Assembly: GCA_015680685.1 (NCBI GenBank)
Contig: MNCI01034664.1
Span: 393,576 to 457,575, forward strand
DNA length: 64,000 nucleotides
DNA from: Gnetum montanum
Lineage: Eukaryota > Streptophyta > Gnetopsida > Gnetales > Gnetaceae
Direction: 5' to 3'
Each line of letters begins with the position of its first letter. Position 1 is the first letter of the stretch. Shown piece after piece: positions 46,261-59,120 of the stretch. A program made the position numbers and the translations under genes. The notes under the pieces are model-generated. The model was not told the origin of the DNA, made no database searches, and saw only the letters and a list, made by a program, of their open reading frames with translations.

Positions 46261-46879
46261 AAGCACGGTTGATGCAAGAATGGGCATAAGGGACCTATAT
46301 TTAGAAATATCTAAGGAAAATAAGCTAGGTAAAATTAAGAAGAAGCATATTCCATGCATCATGTATAGTGATAACAGGTGCAATTGTGTGTAAACGATTT
46401 GGTCAATCAAGAGTACATACATTAAGGTATGCAATTAGTGTGCACAAGAAATTAACATTCAAAGGTGTGTACATACCAGCCACAAAGCAGGACACCTAGT
46501 GGCTGATAACTGATTCAAATAGCAGCACACTATGCATGGAGCCAATTGAGAGCCTAACATGTGCATATGCTGAAGGCATGGACAAAATTGAATAAGTTCA
46601 TTGCCAACTCTCTAATGAAGATGATGATAAATGTTGGGGAAAGTTGAAAATCCCTAATCACTTCAAGTAGAAGCCCTTAGAACTAAAAATTTACCAATTG
46701 GTATGGAGTATGCATTTTTAAAGAATGGCAAACTGGTCATAATTAATGTCAAACTTGCTCATGAATAAAAAGAAAAGTTGTAAAGGTTGTGAACAAATGG
46801 TCAATAGCCTTTTCTTGGTCATATCTAGAGCTAACAAGAATTGACTTAAGAATATGCCAGCATCGCATCTACACCAACC

Positions 46880-48152
46880 TAGCCATGAAGCCTAGAAGGC
46901 AACTGTAGGGGTGGCTAAATCCCAAATTAAAGCAAATCATCAAAGAGGAAATAGAGAAACTCCTTAAGATAAGGTTCATCTATCCAATTGCAGATAGTGA
47001 GTGGGTTAGTCCACTCGTAATTGTACCGAAGAAGGGTGATAAATGGCAGGTCTACATCGACTTCAGGCTATTGAATATGGCAACATTTAAAGATCACTTT
47101 CCTTTATCATTTGTAGATTAAGTGTTAGACACCATATATTGGCATTTTTATTATAGTTTCTTGGATGGTTATAGTGGTTATAACCAAATCCAAATTGTGC
47201 CAAAAGATTAAGCCAAGATAACATTCACGAGTCCCCGAGGGACTTTTGCATACTGTAAGATGAAATTTGGTTTATGTAATGCCCCTACAACATTTCAACA
47301 GTTGGTCCTTAGTATCTTTCAACAATAGTTTGGTAGTGGTGTTGAATTCTTCATGGATGACTTCTCCACCTATGGAGCTACATTTGAGGAAGCCTTGGAT
47401 CGACTTGAGCAAGTATTGAAGAGGTGTGTAGAGACAAAGCTACAACTTAACTAGAAAAAGAGCCATCTCATGGTCTAAGAAGGCATTGTTCTAGGGCACT
47501 AAATTTCATAGAAAGGGATTGAGGTAGACCTAGAAAAGATAAGGGTTATCCAAGGAATAACACATCAACCAAAGACCATTAAAGATGTTCAGTCATTCCT
47601 TGGACACATTGGCTACTACCATGGATTCATAGAGAATTTCTCTAAGATTGCAAAACCATTGGTAGAGCTTATAAAGAAAGATGCATATTTCATCTGGACA
47701 AGGAATGTGAACATGCATTCCAAAAATTAAAGAAGAAACTCATAGAAACACCAATCCTATGAGCACTAGATTGGTCCAGACCCTTTCATATCATAACAGA
47801 TGCATCTAACTATGGTTTGAAAGTAGTATTCATGTAGATGAATGATAAGAAACATCCATACTATATCCATTGTATGAGTTGAAGCATTGTGGGATCACAG
47901 TTAAATTACACCACCATGGAGAAAGAACTAATGGTAGTGGCATATGCTTTGAAACAATTTAGGCACTATGTGTTTACTTATAAAGTATTTGTGCATACAG
48001 ACCATAGTGCAATCCATTTCCTCATGAATAAGTTGACAGTGAGTCCTCATGTCATTCAGTGGCTTGTGATCTTGCAGGAATTCAATCTTACTATGGTAGA
48101 TCAAAAAGGGACCAAGAATGTAGCCGCTGACCACCTCTCTCACTTAAGATAG
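46880..48152 (+). pseudogene. Element D reverse transcriptase and RNase H
   Basis: Nearly continuous RT homology with few stops: WVSPLVIVPKKGDKWQVYID, FLDGYSGYNQIQIVPKD, FGLCNAPTTFQQ, the active-site motif FFMDDFSTYGATFEEALDRL, then KGIEVDLEKIRVIQGITHQP and FSKIAKPLVELIKKD. RNase H follows, and 47889-48152 is open: NYTTMEKELMVVAYALKQFR, TDHSAIHFLMNK and VAADHLSHL. FMDDFSxYG indicates the Athila/Tat branch. Most stops are TAA/TAG/TGA at Gln or Trp positions. Confidence 0.85.
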
Positions 48153-48539
48153 GATAATAAATGGGAGGAAAGCCTGCTCTTTAATTAGTTTTCAAAAAAA
48201 ACTCCTATTTACAGGAGCAATAAGTAAACAAATTCCTAAAAAAGAAATACGATATAATGGCATTCTCACATATCTTCTCACTCAGGAGATGCCACAAGAC
48301 TTGGATTTTAGGAAAAAGCAATAATTTCTTCATCAGGTTAAATACTTCATGGAAATTAATGGACAGCTCTATAAGGTGTGTGTTGATAGCCTAATTCATT
48401 GGTGTGTCTTTGACGAAGATCAACTATGCATTAAGGGATCATTAGCCCTTCTTTCCAAGATTCAAACCAAGTTCAAATCACATTCCAATGACATCACAAT
48501 GTTTCATTGCTTCGTTTGACAACCATAAGACTACTACAG

Positions 48540-49095
48540 TTGCAAGGAGTAACATCACTTGGCATTTTTTTCCAAGGGAGGAGTTTATTCATGGTACTTT
48601 TCTCTCTATCTTTTTAATGGAAATTCTAAGAATCCACCAACCTTCAGGCATGGGTAACATATCTTTTGAGTGAGATCCTCAAAAATTTATTCTATATCCT
48701 TTTATTTTATTCTTATCTGTGTTAACCTTACTAGAGGACCATGGCATGGCAGCACTTATTATACTCTTACTTCCATTTTTTGTTGGATATACAAGGATAT
48801 AATTACAACCTTGGCAACATGATAGAACATACAAAAGTGGTCAAAGAGATTCCACAAATCCCTTTGATGTCACACCCTTCGCATTCCCACTTGGTTCTTC
48901 ACTTTTCTATCTAGGCACAATGATTACAAATTTATTCTTAGTTTGATGATGAAGAAGAATATCATTATGACCATGGTAAGAACCTCTTATTAATGGAATG
49001 GCTGGATGGATGACATGGCCTCAATGTCCAAATAATCAGTTCCTCATAACTTGACAACATAGAAAGAACCTCACCTCAATGGGCTACATGATGTC
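48540..49095 (-). mobile_element. Element C spacer (counterpart of B 26620-27180)
   Basis: No coding frame. Shares AACCTTCAGGCAT and a CCTTTGATGTCACACCCTT-like segment with the same strand of the B spacer, which supports minus-strand assignment to C rather than to D. Confidence 0.45.
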
Positions 49096-49259
49096 ATTTT
49101 ATTCACAAATGAGATTAATGAAAAAGGGAATGAAAAAAAAATATGGAAAAAGTTGAAAAGGATAGGAAAAATTTGTATCAAGAAATGATAAAATGTTAAA
49201 AAATTGTAAAACAAAAAGATGAAGAACACCTACTACCACTACTACCACTCTCCTGAGTA

Positions 49260-50900
49260 TCATTGACCCATGACATCCTACTACAGCGAAAGAGATTGTT
49301 GAACATAATATCCATACAGGCCTAGCTGGTAGTAAGGGTAGGGTTGGTTTGATGATGGCCTCCCCCAAGACTATTAGTTTCACCACTACAGTTGATGATA
49401 GTATTGAGGTTGGTAAGATGTCCCACTAGAATAGTACAATTGGTTGTTGGGACTGTCTATAATTACCTTGTGAGAAAGGTAATTTCCTACGTATGTGCTT
49501 CTATATGAACTTGGGATTTAATGGAAAATCCCAATACTCATGTAGATGCAACATGAATAGGCAATAGCCCTTCGGAGGGTCATATATGCAAATGTCATAT
49601 CTATCATCTTTTTCTATGGTTAAGTCTATAGCCTCCTTTTCTTCAGCCATTTTCCTTGTTTGCTAATAAGTGTTCCTAGCTATTTCTTAGTTATTTTTCC
49701 TCCATTTATTGTGATCACTTGATTTTTTTTCCATTACTCTCTCCTCTATGTTTTCTATGAAAGTTGTAACTTTCTCATTTATCCATTCTAACATCTTATT
49801 AGACCTTGCTTCAAGTTTATCCATACAACTTTATATTAACAAGGTTTTTTGCAAAATCACTTTATCAAGAGCTACCTCTTTCACCTTATCATAGATGTGT
49901 ACTTTCTCCTTTTGAAGAGTTAGATCCTAGTGATATTTCTCAACATTCTCTCATTTAGATAGCTCTCCTTCTTCTTTTTCCACATGCTTGATTAACTCTT
50001 GGATCTAATGGGTTCATAGCCTATATAATTAACCTTGAGCATACATCCCAAGGATCTCCCTCATTTCATTACAAAGCCCATCTATGATGTGGAAAATTTT
50101 CTCTTCCTCAAAGAAACCATGGCCTAGGCATCTATTCAGTAGAGAATAATATCAATCTAGGACCGTATCCAAGGGTTCATGTTCTTGTTTCCATCCTTGG
50201 ATTTGTTTCCTTAGGTTGGACACCCTCACATTGATTTGGTATTTCTTGTTGAAGAGTTCCAACATTATGGACCATTGATGGATTGAGTTTGATTTCAACA
50301 ATCTATACCACACTTTGGCTCTATTTGTTAGTATCCTAAAAAAGAGCTTAAAATTTTGCCTCCCACTTACAATGTTTTGTAAGACACAAGCACCATGGAA
50401 GGCTTGTAAATGATGCAATGGATAAAAATCATAGCCTCTTGCAAATTTAGGGGTATTATTCACATCAATCCTTTTTATGCAACTTTCCCTACGATGCTTG
50501 TGAAGTATTTTAACTTTCTCTATGATCTACAGCATGCTCTTAGTGGCCAACAAGGGTTCCTCATCATAAGACATGTCATGGTAAAAATTTCTATTTCTAT
50601 TCATCTGATTGTGACAATTTTTCCTATGTTCATATTAATGTCTTTGATTTTTCCTATGGTTTCAATTTCTATTTTTATTTTCACCCCATAGTGGAGCTTT
50701 GTCTCTATGACTATGTTCATCTTCATTAGAACTAGATGTTGAAGAGGAAGAGGCAGATGAGAAACTAGGAGGATTTCCATAACTTCTATGGTGTTTCCCA
50801 TGGATCCTTGATTTATCTTTTCTAGGTTTTGAGGAGGTCTTAGGCCTTGAGGCCTTTCCTGGTCTAGGGATTACTTCATCTACTCTAGGATTGTCTACCT
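49260..50900 (-). pseudogene. Element C gag
   Basis: Order on the minus strand: a Ser/Asn-rich low-complexity N-terminal part (50900-50600), DEEPLLATKSML, then the capsid domain at 50463-50152 with YDFYPLHHLQAFHGACVLQ, FKLFFRILTNRAKVWYRLLK and IHQWSIMLELFNKKYQ. A long charged helical part follows, then a knuckle-like CIYDPPKGYC near 49590 and a Pro-rich end with YGYYVQQ-like text near 49310. This is the only copy in the window with a well-preserved capsid core. It retains gag although pol is gone. Confidence 0.75.
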
Positions 50901-51167
50901 TAGATGAATGTAGTCCTTGAGTGTAGTCAAGGTAGTCATGAACATATGAAACCCTTGCATGAGGTTGGTTACTTCAAGTTTCTTCAACATATATCTTGAT
51001 AGTCCTCCAATGAATTTTCTCACCATACAATGCATTATTGCTTCCTTGTGAAAGAGACATTGTTATTGGTTTATGATGTGTGTGATTTAATATTTCTTAA
51101 AAGATAAGTTGTTAATGTGTTTACAATGATCGTGTATGATATAAATAAGCCAGATAACTAGCACCAT

Positions 51168-51185
51168 CCCTAACAATGGTGCCAA
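51168..51185 (-). promoter_or_regulatory. Primer-binding site of element C
   Basis: On the minus strand TTGGCACCATTGTTAGGG follows the 5' LTR end directly. It matches D at the first 12 bases. Confidence 0.75.
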
Positions 51186-52051
51186 TGATGAGCAGCAAGG
51201 TATCCCTACATCCAACCATATGAACCACAAGCATTCACATGATCCAATCAAATTCCATTGATGGGACTAGTTGTGCATCTAAATTGTTATGCCTTGATTG
51301 TAGTTCACTATCTTCCCACTTGGACTAATGGTAGCTTTATCACATATGGTTTGGTCCAAAGTGAGGCATATGATTCTTGATGTCATTCAGCCCTAAGCTA
51401 CTCCTAATGATGATAAAGAAATTAATTATTTAATCTAAATAACAATGAAAAGTAAATTATAACTAGCTTATGTGTGATGAGTATCCATTCCTAACCTTCC
51501 ATACATGCCTTGGACTTCGTGCAACTACCGTTGGTATTATCAAGCATACCATTACTAAGCATACCAAACAATAACACTACTGGGTTACCAAGTAGTTACA
51601 CTTAAGTACTCATGATTAGTCATACTTATTTCTCTTAATTATAGAAATAATAAAGAGTAATGAATGAAAACATTAACCAAGGGAAATAGTAAACATTTAA
51701 GTACTTAACAAATAAAGCTAAGTGGATGTTGTAATGATGGAAGTAATCTAGATCTTTATTTCCAAAAATGTAGCATGTCCAAATACATCACAATCGAATA
51801 AGGATGCCATATAATCACTTAATGTCACACTACAAGCATGCATTGGAAACTAACAAAACTTAAAATCTACAAAAATCTATGAATCTATCTATATCCCAAC
51901 CATGCATCCAAGTGTTGTACTTATAGGCTAGCATAGAAGGGGAAATATTGGATCCTCGACATTAGAGGTTGTGCCACGATATTGGATACTCGACGTCATG
52001 GCCCTGATATAAAATACTTGATATTACAACCCTACAAAACATAACTCATTA
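51186..52051 (-). mobile_element. 5' LTR of element C
   Basis: Starts TGATGAGCAGCAAGG and ends AACTCATTA (the final CTCATCA mutated). It aligns over its whole length with 40707-41576. The TATA box is damaged here (TATAAGTA, minus strand, about 51917-51924). Confidence 0.8.
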
Positions 52052-53295
52052 GAATGACAACTAGAAATAGCCAAGGAGCTAAATGAATGCTTAACTGTGG
52101 AGGTTGCTGAATTGAGAGCCTAGATTATCAACTCTACATTTCTAAACCTAGCATTGACAAGAGATGAAGCTCTTGGATAACTTCACATGAGGTTGAAAGG
52201 TGTTGAGGATGCAATGGAGACAATAGTGTTCTACCAATCCTTGGTAGAGGCCACCCAACATAAAATTTAAAAGGCCTTGGATCTGAATTGCCAAGAGAAT
52301 GTGTAGCTAACCATAGAAAATCATCACCTGTGAAATGTTGATGTGCAAAAATAATAGTTAACTAATTTTATCCATCAATAGCAAGAGCAATTAGCCAAAG
52401 AAAATATAGAGTTAAGGAAATTGGTAGTTGAGAATAGAAACCTCTCCATGGAGGAGGTTTATGTCTTTCACCAAGAGACTGAAATAGAAGTAGCCACCTG
52501 GAAATCATAGGCTCTCAAATTTGAGAGAGTCAAAGATCACTACAGAGACTAGGTCAGCCTACAAAAGGAAATAAATGAGAAACACATTCAAGTGGTGAAG
52601 GAAAAGATGAACAAGACCCTCTAGCAACTCCAACAAGGATGTGAATTATGGTAGCCCATCATTGATGGGATTGATCAATATAATAAAGCAGAAAATCACC
52701 TAAAGGATTTGCAAATAGAGAAGATGATTGAATATATGAAGCTTGCCAATCTCCAATATGCAAACTTGGCTATGTTGACTACGGGATAGTTGCAGTCAGA
52801 ACTAGAAAAATAGGTGGCTAGCTTTCACTTGTTGGATGAGGTTGAGTTCAAGCATCACAAGGATACTAAACAAAAGCTTACAAAGGAAATTGTTGAACTC
52901 AAGGTTCTCAAGGAAAATATATTGATCAGAGATCCACTCCTAAGAGCCTGGCGAAAAGAATGAATGACTACCAAAAGCTACAAAATGCAATCACGGTGTT
53001 TGATGTCAAACACAAACAATTCATTGGCTAGTTCATCAACATTAAGGATTTGTTCCTAGTAATACCCTATTCGTGCGATACTACCATTCCAACCCACATT
53101 GGTGATGCCATGTGGATTGTGAATGATCCTTGGAGCAAGGAGGAGAAGATGAAGGAATTATTGGATGCCATTCACCTTCTACCAAAGGTAGTAGCTGTAA
53201 TAGGATAGCCACAACCTCCTCAACCACTGTGCATGTCTAAAGTTGGCGAAGGTCTTTTGAAACCTTAGGAACCTCCACCACCTAGGACCATTTGA
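52052..53295 (+). pseudogene. Element E extra ORF, second part (coiled coil and tail)
   Basis: Continues the ORF interrupted at 40706: QLEIAKELNECLTVEVAEL, then heptad-rich text with scattered stops (EQLAKENIELRKLVVENRNL), a MKLANLQYANLAMLTT segment matching B, then DYQKLQNAITVFDVKHKQF and IPTHIGDAMWIV. The tail EPPPPRTI-stop ends at 53295. Comparison with B shows the same order and C-terminus. Confidence 0.7.
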
Positions 53296-53542
53296 TCTTC
53301 TTAACTATATTCATGTCATTAGAGGATATGTTGTCCAATTTGAGTAGTCATGTCATGATGTTCAGTTTTGTGTTATGAACATCATAAATTTTGTAATGAT
53401 GTTGATCTGGACACTTAGGCACTCAATTTTATTGTTAGTCTTGTTATGTCAGTTTGTTGTGTCAAGTGTCAATCAATAATCTCATACCTTCCCAATTTTG
53501 TAAGGAAACTCAAGGACGAGTTTTCATTTTGTTGTGGGGATA

Positions 53543-54460
53543 TGATAAAGCATCAAAGTTTCACATTAATGGACCCTTGTCGATGTGGCCTCATCAAAGA
53601 GTCCTCATTGATACGGCCCCATCGACGTGGTATTCCCTTGTTGACAGGGCTACATCAATGTAGTGTTGGCTACATTTATGAGGTTCCATTGATGCAACTC
53701 CATAATAAAGTCTATAAATATGCACTCATCCATCATGTTTATGGGCATGTATTGTCATAATTGTAGCAGAGCTCTTGCAATCTTGTCAATTGAAAGTTAG
53801 AATATTTTTCTGAGTGCCCATAGTAGGAGTCAGAAAGTGTATCAATCTTTATTCAAGCACTGATGTACCTAAGCACTCCAGTGTGAACTACAATGAAGAC
53901 GAGCCTTTTGATAAAACCTTATAGCACTTGGAATAGATTAATAATTTATTTTTGCATTTACCATTTTCATTAATTACACAATTCACTAAGGTAAGAAAGA
54001 CTTTAGTTAATTAACTAATTAAGTTAATTAGATTAAACACATATGTATGATCGCTTTGAGCATAACATACAACACTTGGTGACCCTAGCAGCGGTTAATG
54101 CTTGGTAACCCAGTAGTGTTGTATGTGTTTAGGATGTGTACAAAAAGTGGGACTGGATGCTTACATTAGGATAGTTAGTTATTAATTAGCAATTAAATTA
54201 GTTAAATTGGTTAATAAATTGAGTTTCAACTTGTTATCAATCGTAGGTGAATAAAATATAAAATAATAAAAATCATGTGTCCCAATTACACTTAAACATA
54301 CAACTAAGCTTCACAAGTGTAGTTGGAAAGACAACGATCATCATGATTATATTTCACTTCCTAGAACCAGCGTACTTAGGAACTTAAGGTGTGCGGAATT
54401 CGACTAAATTATACATGAACACTTGTAATTCGTATGGTTGGGCATAGGATATACTCATCA
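53543..54460 (+). mobile_element. 3' LTR of element E
   Basis: Preceded by the purine-rich GTTGTGGGGATA (53531-53542). Starts TGATAAAGCATC, ends ATACTCATCA, 918 bp. TATAAATA is at 53713-53720. Between start and TATA there are five or so diverged copies of a CATCGACGTGGCC-type unit. The bases after the LTR (TTCATCACCATCCATTGTTATC) vaguely resemble a primer site, so a second copy may have followed; not decisive. Confidence 0.75.
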
Positions 54461-56282
54461 TTCATCACCATCCATTGTTATCATGCTTATGTCAAATCAT
54501 TTTTGACATGAGTACTTGACACTAGTATATTTTTTTTTTCAAATTGAATATGTATAGAATACATACTCAGATGGATTCTATGTGCTTCATTGGAAGGTTT
54601 GAATAACATATTTTATATCTCTTTAGTTAGCTATAAGTTTTCATTTGCTATTGTGATTATGTTAGGATCCATTAAAAATAATAGATTATACTATTAGAAA
54701 TAAAAATTAGCATAGTAAAAAAAAAACCAACTACACATTTAAAGCCATGATGAAAGGTGAAAAATTAAAAGTAAATCATGAGCCCTACCAAATTAGGATA
54801 AATACTCAAGAAACCAATTCTATTAACCTTCATCTTAATTTATACATGTAGTTACTTTCAAGATAATCAAAGGTTCATTAAGCCTAGAAATATTCTCCAA
54901 TCACCTAGGAATATTTATAGAAGTCTAGTAGCTAATATTATTGGCATTGCTATCTATTCAAACAATCACTTCCTCATTACCAACATGAGGAACAAGATTG
55001 GGAATATTCCTTAACTCAAATTCCATCTCAATATGTGAACTATTTAATTTCATGTTATGTTTAAGATATACATGCAAATCAATGCATTTGTGCAGCAAAT
55101 TTATAAGCATAATCCATTTTTCCAAAATTACAATGAATCCTACAGAATAATATATTTTATACCATCAATAATGACCTTGTATGAATAATCTATCTTATGA
55201 AAACCATAAATCAAATACAAGAATAATTTTTCCTATGAAAATAACAACAAAAACATAAGAACAACCCATATCTTACACATAATGTAATGACCCTACAAGA
55301 ACAACACATTGTAAACACAACAATGGACTCAAGAGAACAATCCATCTTATTGTGTTATAACAATATAATCACAAGAACTTGTCTTGCAAACATAACAATG
55401 AACCTTGTAAGAATAATATATGCTACCAAATAGTATCAATCCTATAGGAGAAACTCATCTTTTAAAAACAATATTGAAAGCTACAAAAGAAATCTATTCT
55501 ACAAAATAGTATCAAACCTATAGGAGAAACAATGGATTTCACTAATCTAACACATATTTTTTTGATTTGTACTCACTAGTAAATAATTTTAAAATGGATT
55601 TCAATCGTACTTGCCTATAATTCCATCATAATTATCTTAAGTCTCTAGTATTTCTATCTACTCTTAATACCAAAGCAAATCCTTCTCCTTTACAGTCTAT
55701 GTTACTATTACTATCTATAACTATGGTGACACTACATATATCTAAATTGTCACTAACTACACCATCATGTTGCAATCCTCCTATATCTTTGTCTACATTA
55801 TCACCTTCAATTATCAAGTTATGCTAAATTCTATTATAGTATCCTTGTTCATTTTTAGCCATCATAGAACTTTGCATCTGACACTAATAAAAACCTTAAA
55901 ATTGTAATGCCCTTATTATTGAACTACATTTCTTGTAAAAACCTTTCCTTACCAAATCAAAAAACTATGTATGTCTTTAATATCATTACCATGATTGATG
56001 TGCTAATGATAATCATATATCATTTTATTACTTTTTTGTATATCAATGCAAAAACTATCTTTTTAGAAAATCCTTCTAGTTCATTTGTGATAAACATTTA
56101 TAAACTAACAATAAAGCTATCTTTCATATATAGACATTCTTCATTGCCAATATTGGATCATGCAACCTTTGATACTACTATTATACTACATTTAACTTGT
56201 AATTTAATTTTACAGAAATTTTTTTAATAGTTTTTAAACATTCCTCAATTATATTTATTTTATCTTTGGTTGTTTTTTTGGA
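54461..56282. other. AT-rich region, no recognised gene
   Basis: Contains several loosely similar sentences of the type CTACAAAA..AATCTATTCTAC around 55150-55530, perhaps a degenerate tandem repeat. Nothing codes convincingly on either strand. Confidence 0.4.
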
Positions 56283-56510
56283 CTTGGAATTGAAGTTGGT
56301 AGATATTAAGACAACCTTCTTGCATCATGATCTTGATGAAGAGATATACATGTAATAGCTTGAAGGATTTATAGATGAAAAATATTCAAATTTGATGTGT
56401 AAGTTGAAAAAGGGTTTATATGACCTAAAATAAGCTTCTAGGTAGTGTTATAAGAAGTTTGATATATTTATGAAGAAATTGAATTATAATAAAGGTAGGT
56501 TTAATCACTA
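56283..56510 (+). pseudogene. Ty1/copia reverse transcriptase fragment
   Basis: The plus strand reads LELKLVDIKTTFLHHDLDEE, IYM*QLEGFIDEK, LMCKLKKGLYDLK*ASR and CYKKFDIFMKKL. This is the classic copia RT block (L.Q.DVK.AFL.G.L.E.IYM.QPEGF ... KL.KSLYGLKQ.PR.W...). Two stops are at Gln-type positions. No LTR or other domain was recognised nearby, so it is a short relic. Confidence 0.8.
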
Positions 56511-57639
56511 TGTTTCCAATTAATTTTATAACTTTTCCTATAACTTCTCCTATACCTGTAAAAAGATCACATTCCTAAAGCTCTCATTAGTGGGTTTTGA
56601 AGCTTGATACAATGCATAAAGACTTGGTGGATTGATACTAGTGAATTAATTTGGGGATTAAGAATGTGACATAGATACATGAGAAGAACTAGAAGTGGTA
56701 GTCGTATCTATACTAAGAGGTCATTGGTGCTAAAAGGCATGAAATATATTGTTCTTTGGAATAGGAAGGTCTTGTAAGGATATCAGTAGTAGAACCTTAA
56801 GTAGCCCTCTAAAGAGCAAGGATGAGTCCAAAAGGTTTTTCAATTTGTTATTGTCTCGAAAAAAAAAAGAACTTTAGGACGTTAAATTCCCAAGAAGGAG
56901 AGATTTAAGAAACATAAAATGTAAGCCATAAAACTTTTAAAAGTCTCTAAAATTCATAAATTAATTCTTTAATAAGTTTACCAAAGTCAAAATCATAACA
57001 AGTGCTTGCTAGAAGTGAATAGGATATAACCAACAAAGAAATTTGAAATGTCTTGCAAGCTTGAATCATGGCAAGGGTTACTTCATCAACAACAAAGATA
57101 CCCAAGTAAATTATGAAGGTATCTTTACTAAATTTTATTATGGCATCTATAAAAGAATTTTGGTTCCAATGTCATATAACAAAGAACTAAATTCTTTGCA
57201 ATTCTTTTTTCCCCACAATTGTGGCAATAAGCCATTCCAACCATCTATGGAGAACATCTAGACCTCATCATTATTCTAATAGGACACATAATTAAACTTG
57301 AAGGTAGGTGTAAGCCCCATTATAGTACATAAGCCTCTTGCCATGATCATAGAGTAGAACTAGATGTGGTACATAAGGGCAATGTAGTAAAGTGAACATA
57401 TCCTAATTCTAAGGTTTTCAAATCATCCACATCATTATAGTATTTATAAACTCCTCCATAATATGGTAAATATCCCATGCCCCATTGTAGATTCATATCT
57501 ATTGATTAAAGGGACATTAGAAAATTAGTTTTTCAATAGTCTTTAACAAGTTTTCATAGTCGACTGCATAAGATTTAACAACTAATATGCCCTGACTCTA
57601 TATAAATACTTTAGTGTAAATTACATTCATATGAAGCAA
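56511..57639. other. Anonymous decayed DNA
   Basis: No coding region supported on either strand; the open stretch 57043-57261 has no recognisable domain. Confidence 0.35.
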
Positions 57640-58900
57640 CCAACCAAAAATTTTAATTTTTTATGGAACTATATGCTTACACATCACATTCCACCCTTGT
57701 ACTAGTCCATATTTCACCAACAAAAGCTTCTTGATAGAACATGAGTCTAGATGGTTAAACTAGCTAATCATATCAAGTGAAGATATGTCTTTCCAAATAT
57801 CTTTAGAGATCCTTAAGCAAAAAAATTTGATCTTAAATATATCTTTCCTTCACAAGGCCTACTTGACTTTTACCCCCAAGATGTGAAATACATAAGAGGC
57901 TTCAACGTACACATAAGACTTTTGGAAAAATCATCATAACAGTATTACAAATCCTAGTGTTCCTTTAATTAGATGATTTTAGGGGATCCCTCCTTTTTGA
58001 AATAGGGATAACTCTTAAATATTTTAACTTCATATGTACCTACTCCTATTTTAGTATCAAGTTGAAAGCATTCATAATATTATCCTTAAGAATGCTAATA
58101 AAATTATCTAAAATACCTAATAGCCCAACCATCTATATTTGAGGTCCTTCCAAGTTGCATGATAAAGATAACCTCTACAACTTTCTCTCTCATAATGGGA
58201 TTCTTAAAATGGTTATTATCTTGTTCATCCACGACTATGTGAATAAGAATTGACAAGCTAGGGTGATGTAGCTTCCCTGGCTCCAAAACTACTCCATAGT
58301 GAAAGCTATTTTATTAAAATTGGAAATAAGGTCATCTTCCATCTTAAATATGTGAATCTAATGTGCTGCTTTCATGAATCTAAAACTAAAATTTTTTACT
58401 TACGTTCACTAAGATTCATTGGATCTATCGGACTAATTTCAAAATTTCTTTTATAGCTTTAACTACCATAAAGAGGAATTTAGTATTTCTATATCCTTAT
58501 CTTTAAGACAACGCACTTAAGATCACTCTTTTGAGTATAGTTTCTTGTTATGAAAAATGGCTTGCAAATTCCTAAGGGTCTCCATCTCTTCATTAGAACA
58601 ATTAAAACCTTATTCTCACTAGGCATTTATGTGTTAAAGATATTGTAAATTCTTGTCCTTAAGGTATTTAAAGGAATATTTATCATGCATAGGTCTTTCC
58701 TTAATATAGTTTTTGACTTTACAAAGAGTAATTTTCAAAAAACTCCCTTGAGTGGATACTAGAATAATAGCATTCCAAGCCATTTAGGACTAATTTCTTA
58801 AGCCATTATTTTTGAAGCCAATATCACTTTAATTAGAAGGAGCTAAAGCCCCTCTTCTACTAGTCAAAGTAGAGAAGTATGAACTGCTAATCTAAGTTGC
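57640..58900 (-). pseudogene. LINE (L1-like) reverse transcriptase remnant
   Basis: On the minus strand 58286-58104 reads NPIMREKVVEVIFIMQLGRT followed by IDGWAIRYF, the plant L1 pattern P.T..EV..A.F.M....APG.DG....FF. Downstream, with frame changes, come KEGSPKII, L..C...YK and LKPLMYF fragments in the order of the L1 RT (I.LIPK..P....FRPISLCN..YKI..K....RLK). The part right of 58300 looks like the linker before RT but is weaker. Many stops; no 3' end or tail identified. Confidence 0.5.
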
Positions 58901-59120
58901 AAAGGAGAAATTAGAACTAAGCCATAAGCATAAATATTAAATATTCCTTGTTGATCCTTGAAAGAACACTATCAAATCCATGTCTCTTGTTGCTTCTATG
59001 CACTTACAACCTTGAATTTTGGTATCTAATGATAATATGTAAAATCTGATATATCCAAATTGGCTTAATGAATTTTAACTTGATTCTAAAACACTTCAAA
59101 ATATTTTCTAATTACAAGTA

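Larger units (their letters stand above)
43745..48500 (+). mobile_element. Element D: truncated Athila-like copy inside C
   Basis: Plus-strand 5' LTR (43745-44642, lacking its first 50 bp or so), primer site, gag remnant, protease, RT and RNase H. It ends shortly after RNase H, and integrase, extra ORF and 3' LTR are absent. Both junctions with C lack element termini, so they are deletion or rearrangement breakpoints rather than insertion ends. The right limit (48480-48540) is estimated from where spacer sequence of C's orientation begins. Confidence 0.65.
40702..52056 (-). mobile_element. Element C: pol-less Athila-like LTR retrotransposon inserted in E
   Basis: LTRs are 40707-41576 (3') and 51186-52051 (5'), about 870 bp each. 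The target duplications are GAAGG (40702-40706) and GAATG (52052-52056), one mismatch. Reading E across one duplication restores its frame (...LE, then a TGA in Trp position, QLEIAKELNECL). Order on the minus strand is LTR, primer site, gag, spacer, extra ORF, polypurine tract, LTR. Protease, RT, RNase H and integrase are absent. The copy is itself broken by element D (43745 to about 48500). The LTRs are clearly diverged, so it is not recent. Confidence 0.8.

Noticed and set aside
49099-49386. Minus-strand ORF with a hydrophobic Val-rich stretch as a membrane protein
   Set aside because: It is an alternate frame of element C gag and spacer; the Val run comes from an (ACT)n-like microsatellite.
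21721-54460. Endogenous pararetrovirus
   Set aside because: The RT-bearing pieces have LTRs, tRNA primer sites, purine tracts, integrase and Athila/Tat or chromovirus motifs; no movement-protein or caulimovirid coat motif was seen.
55632-55817. Acidic minus-strand ORF as a host gene
   Set aside because: Only 61 codons, no domain, no splice context and surrounded by stops.
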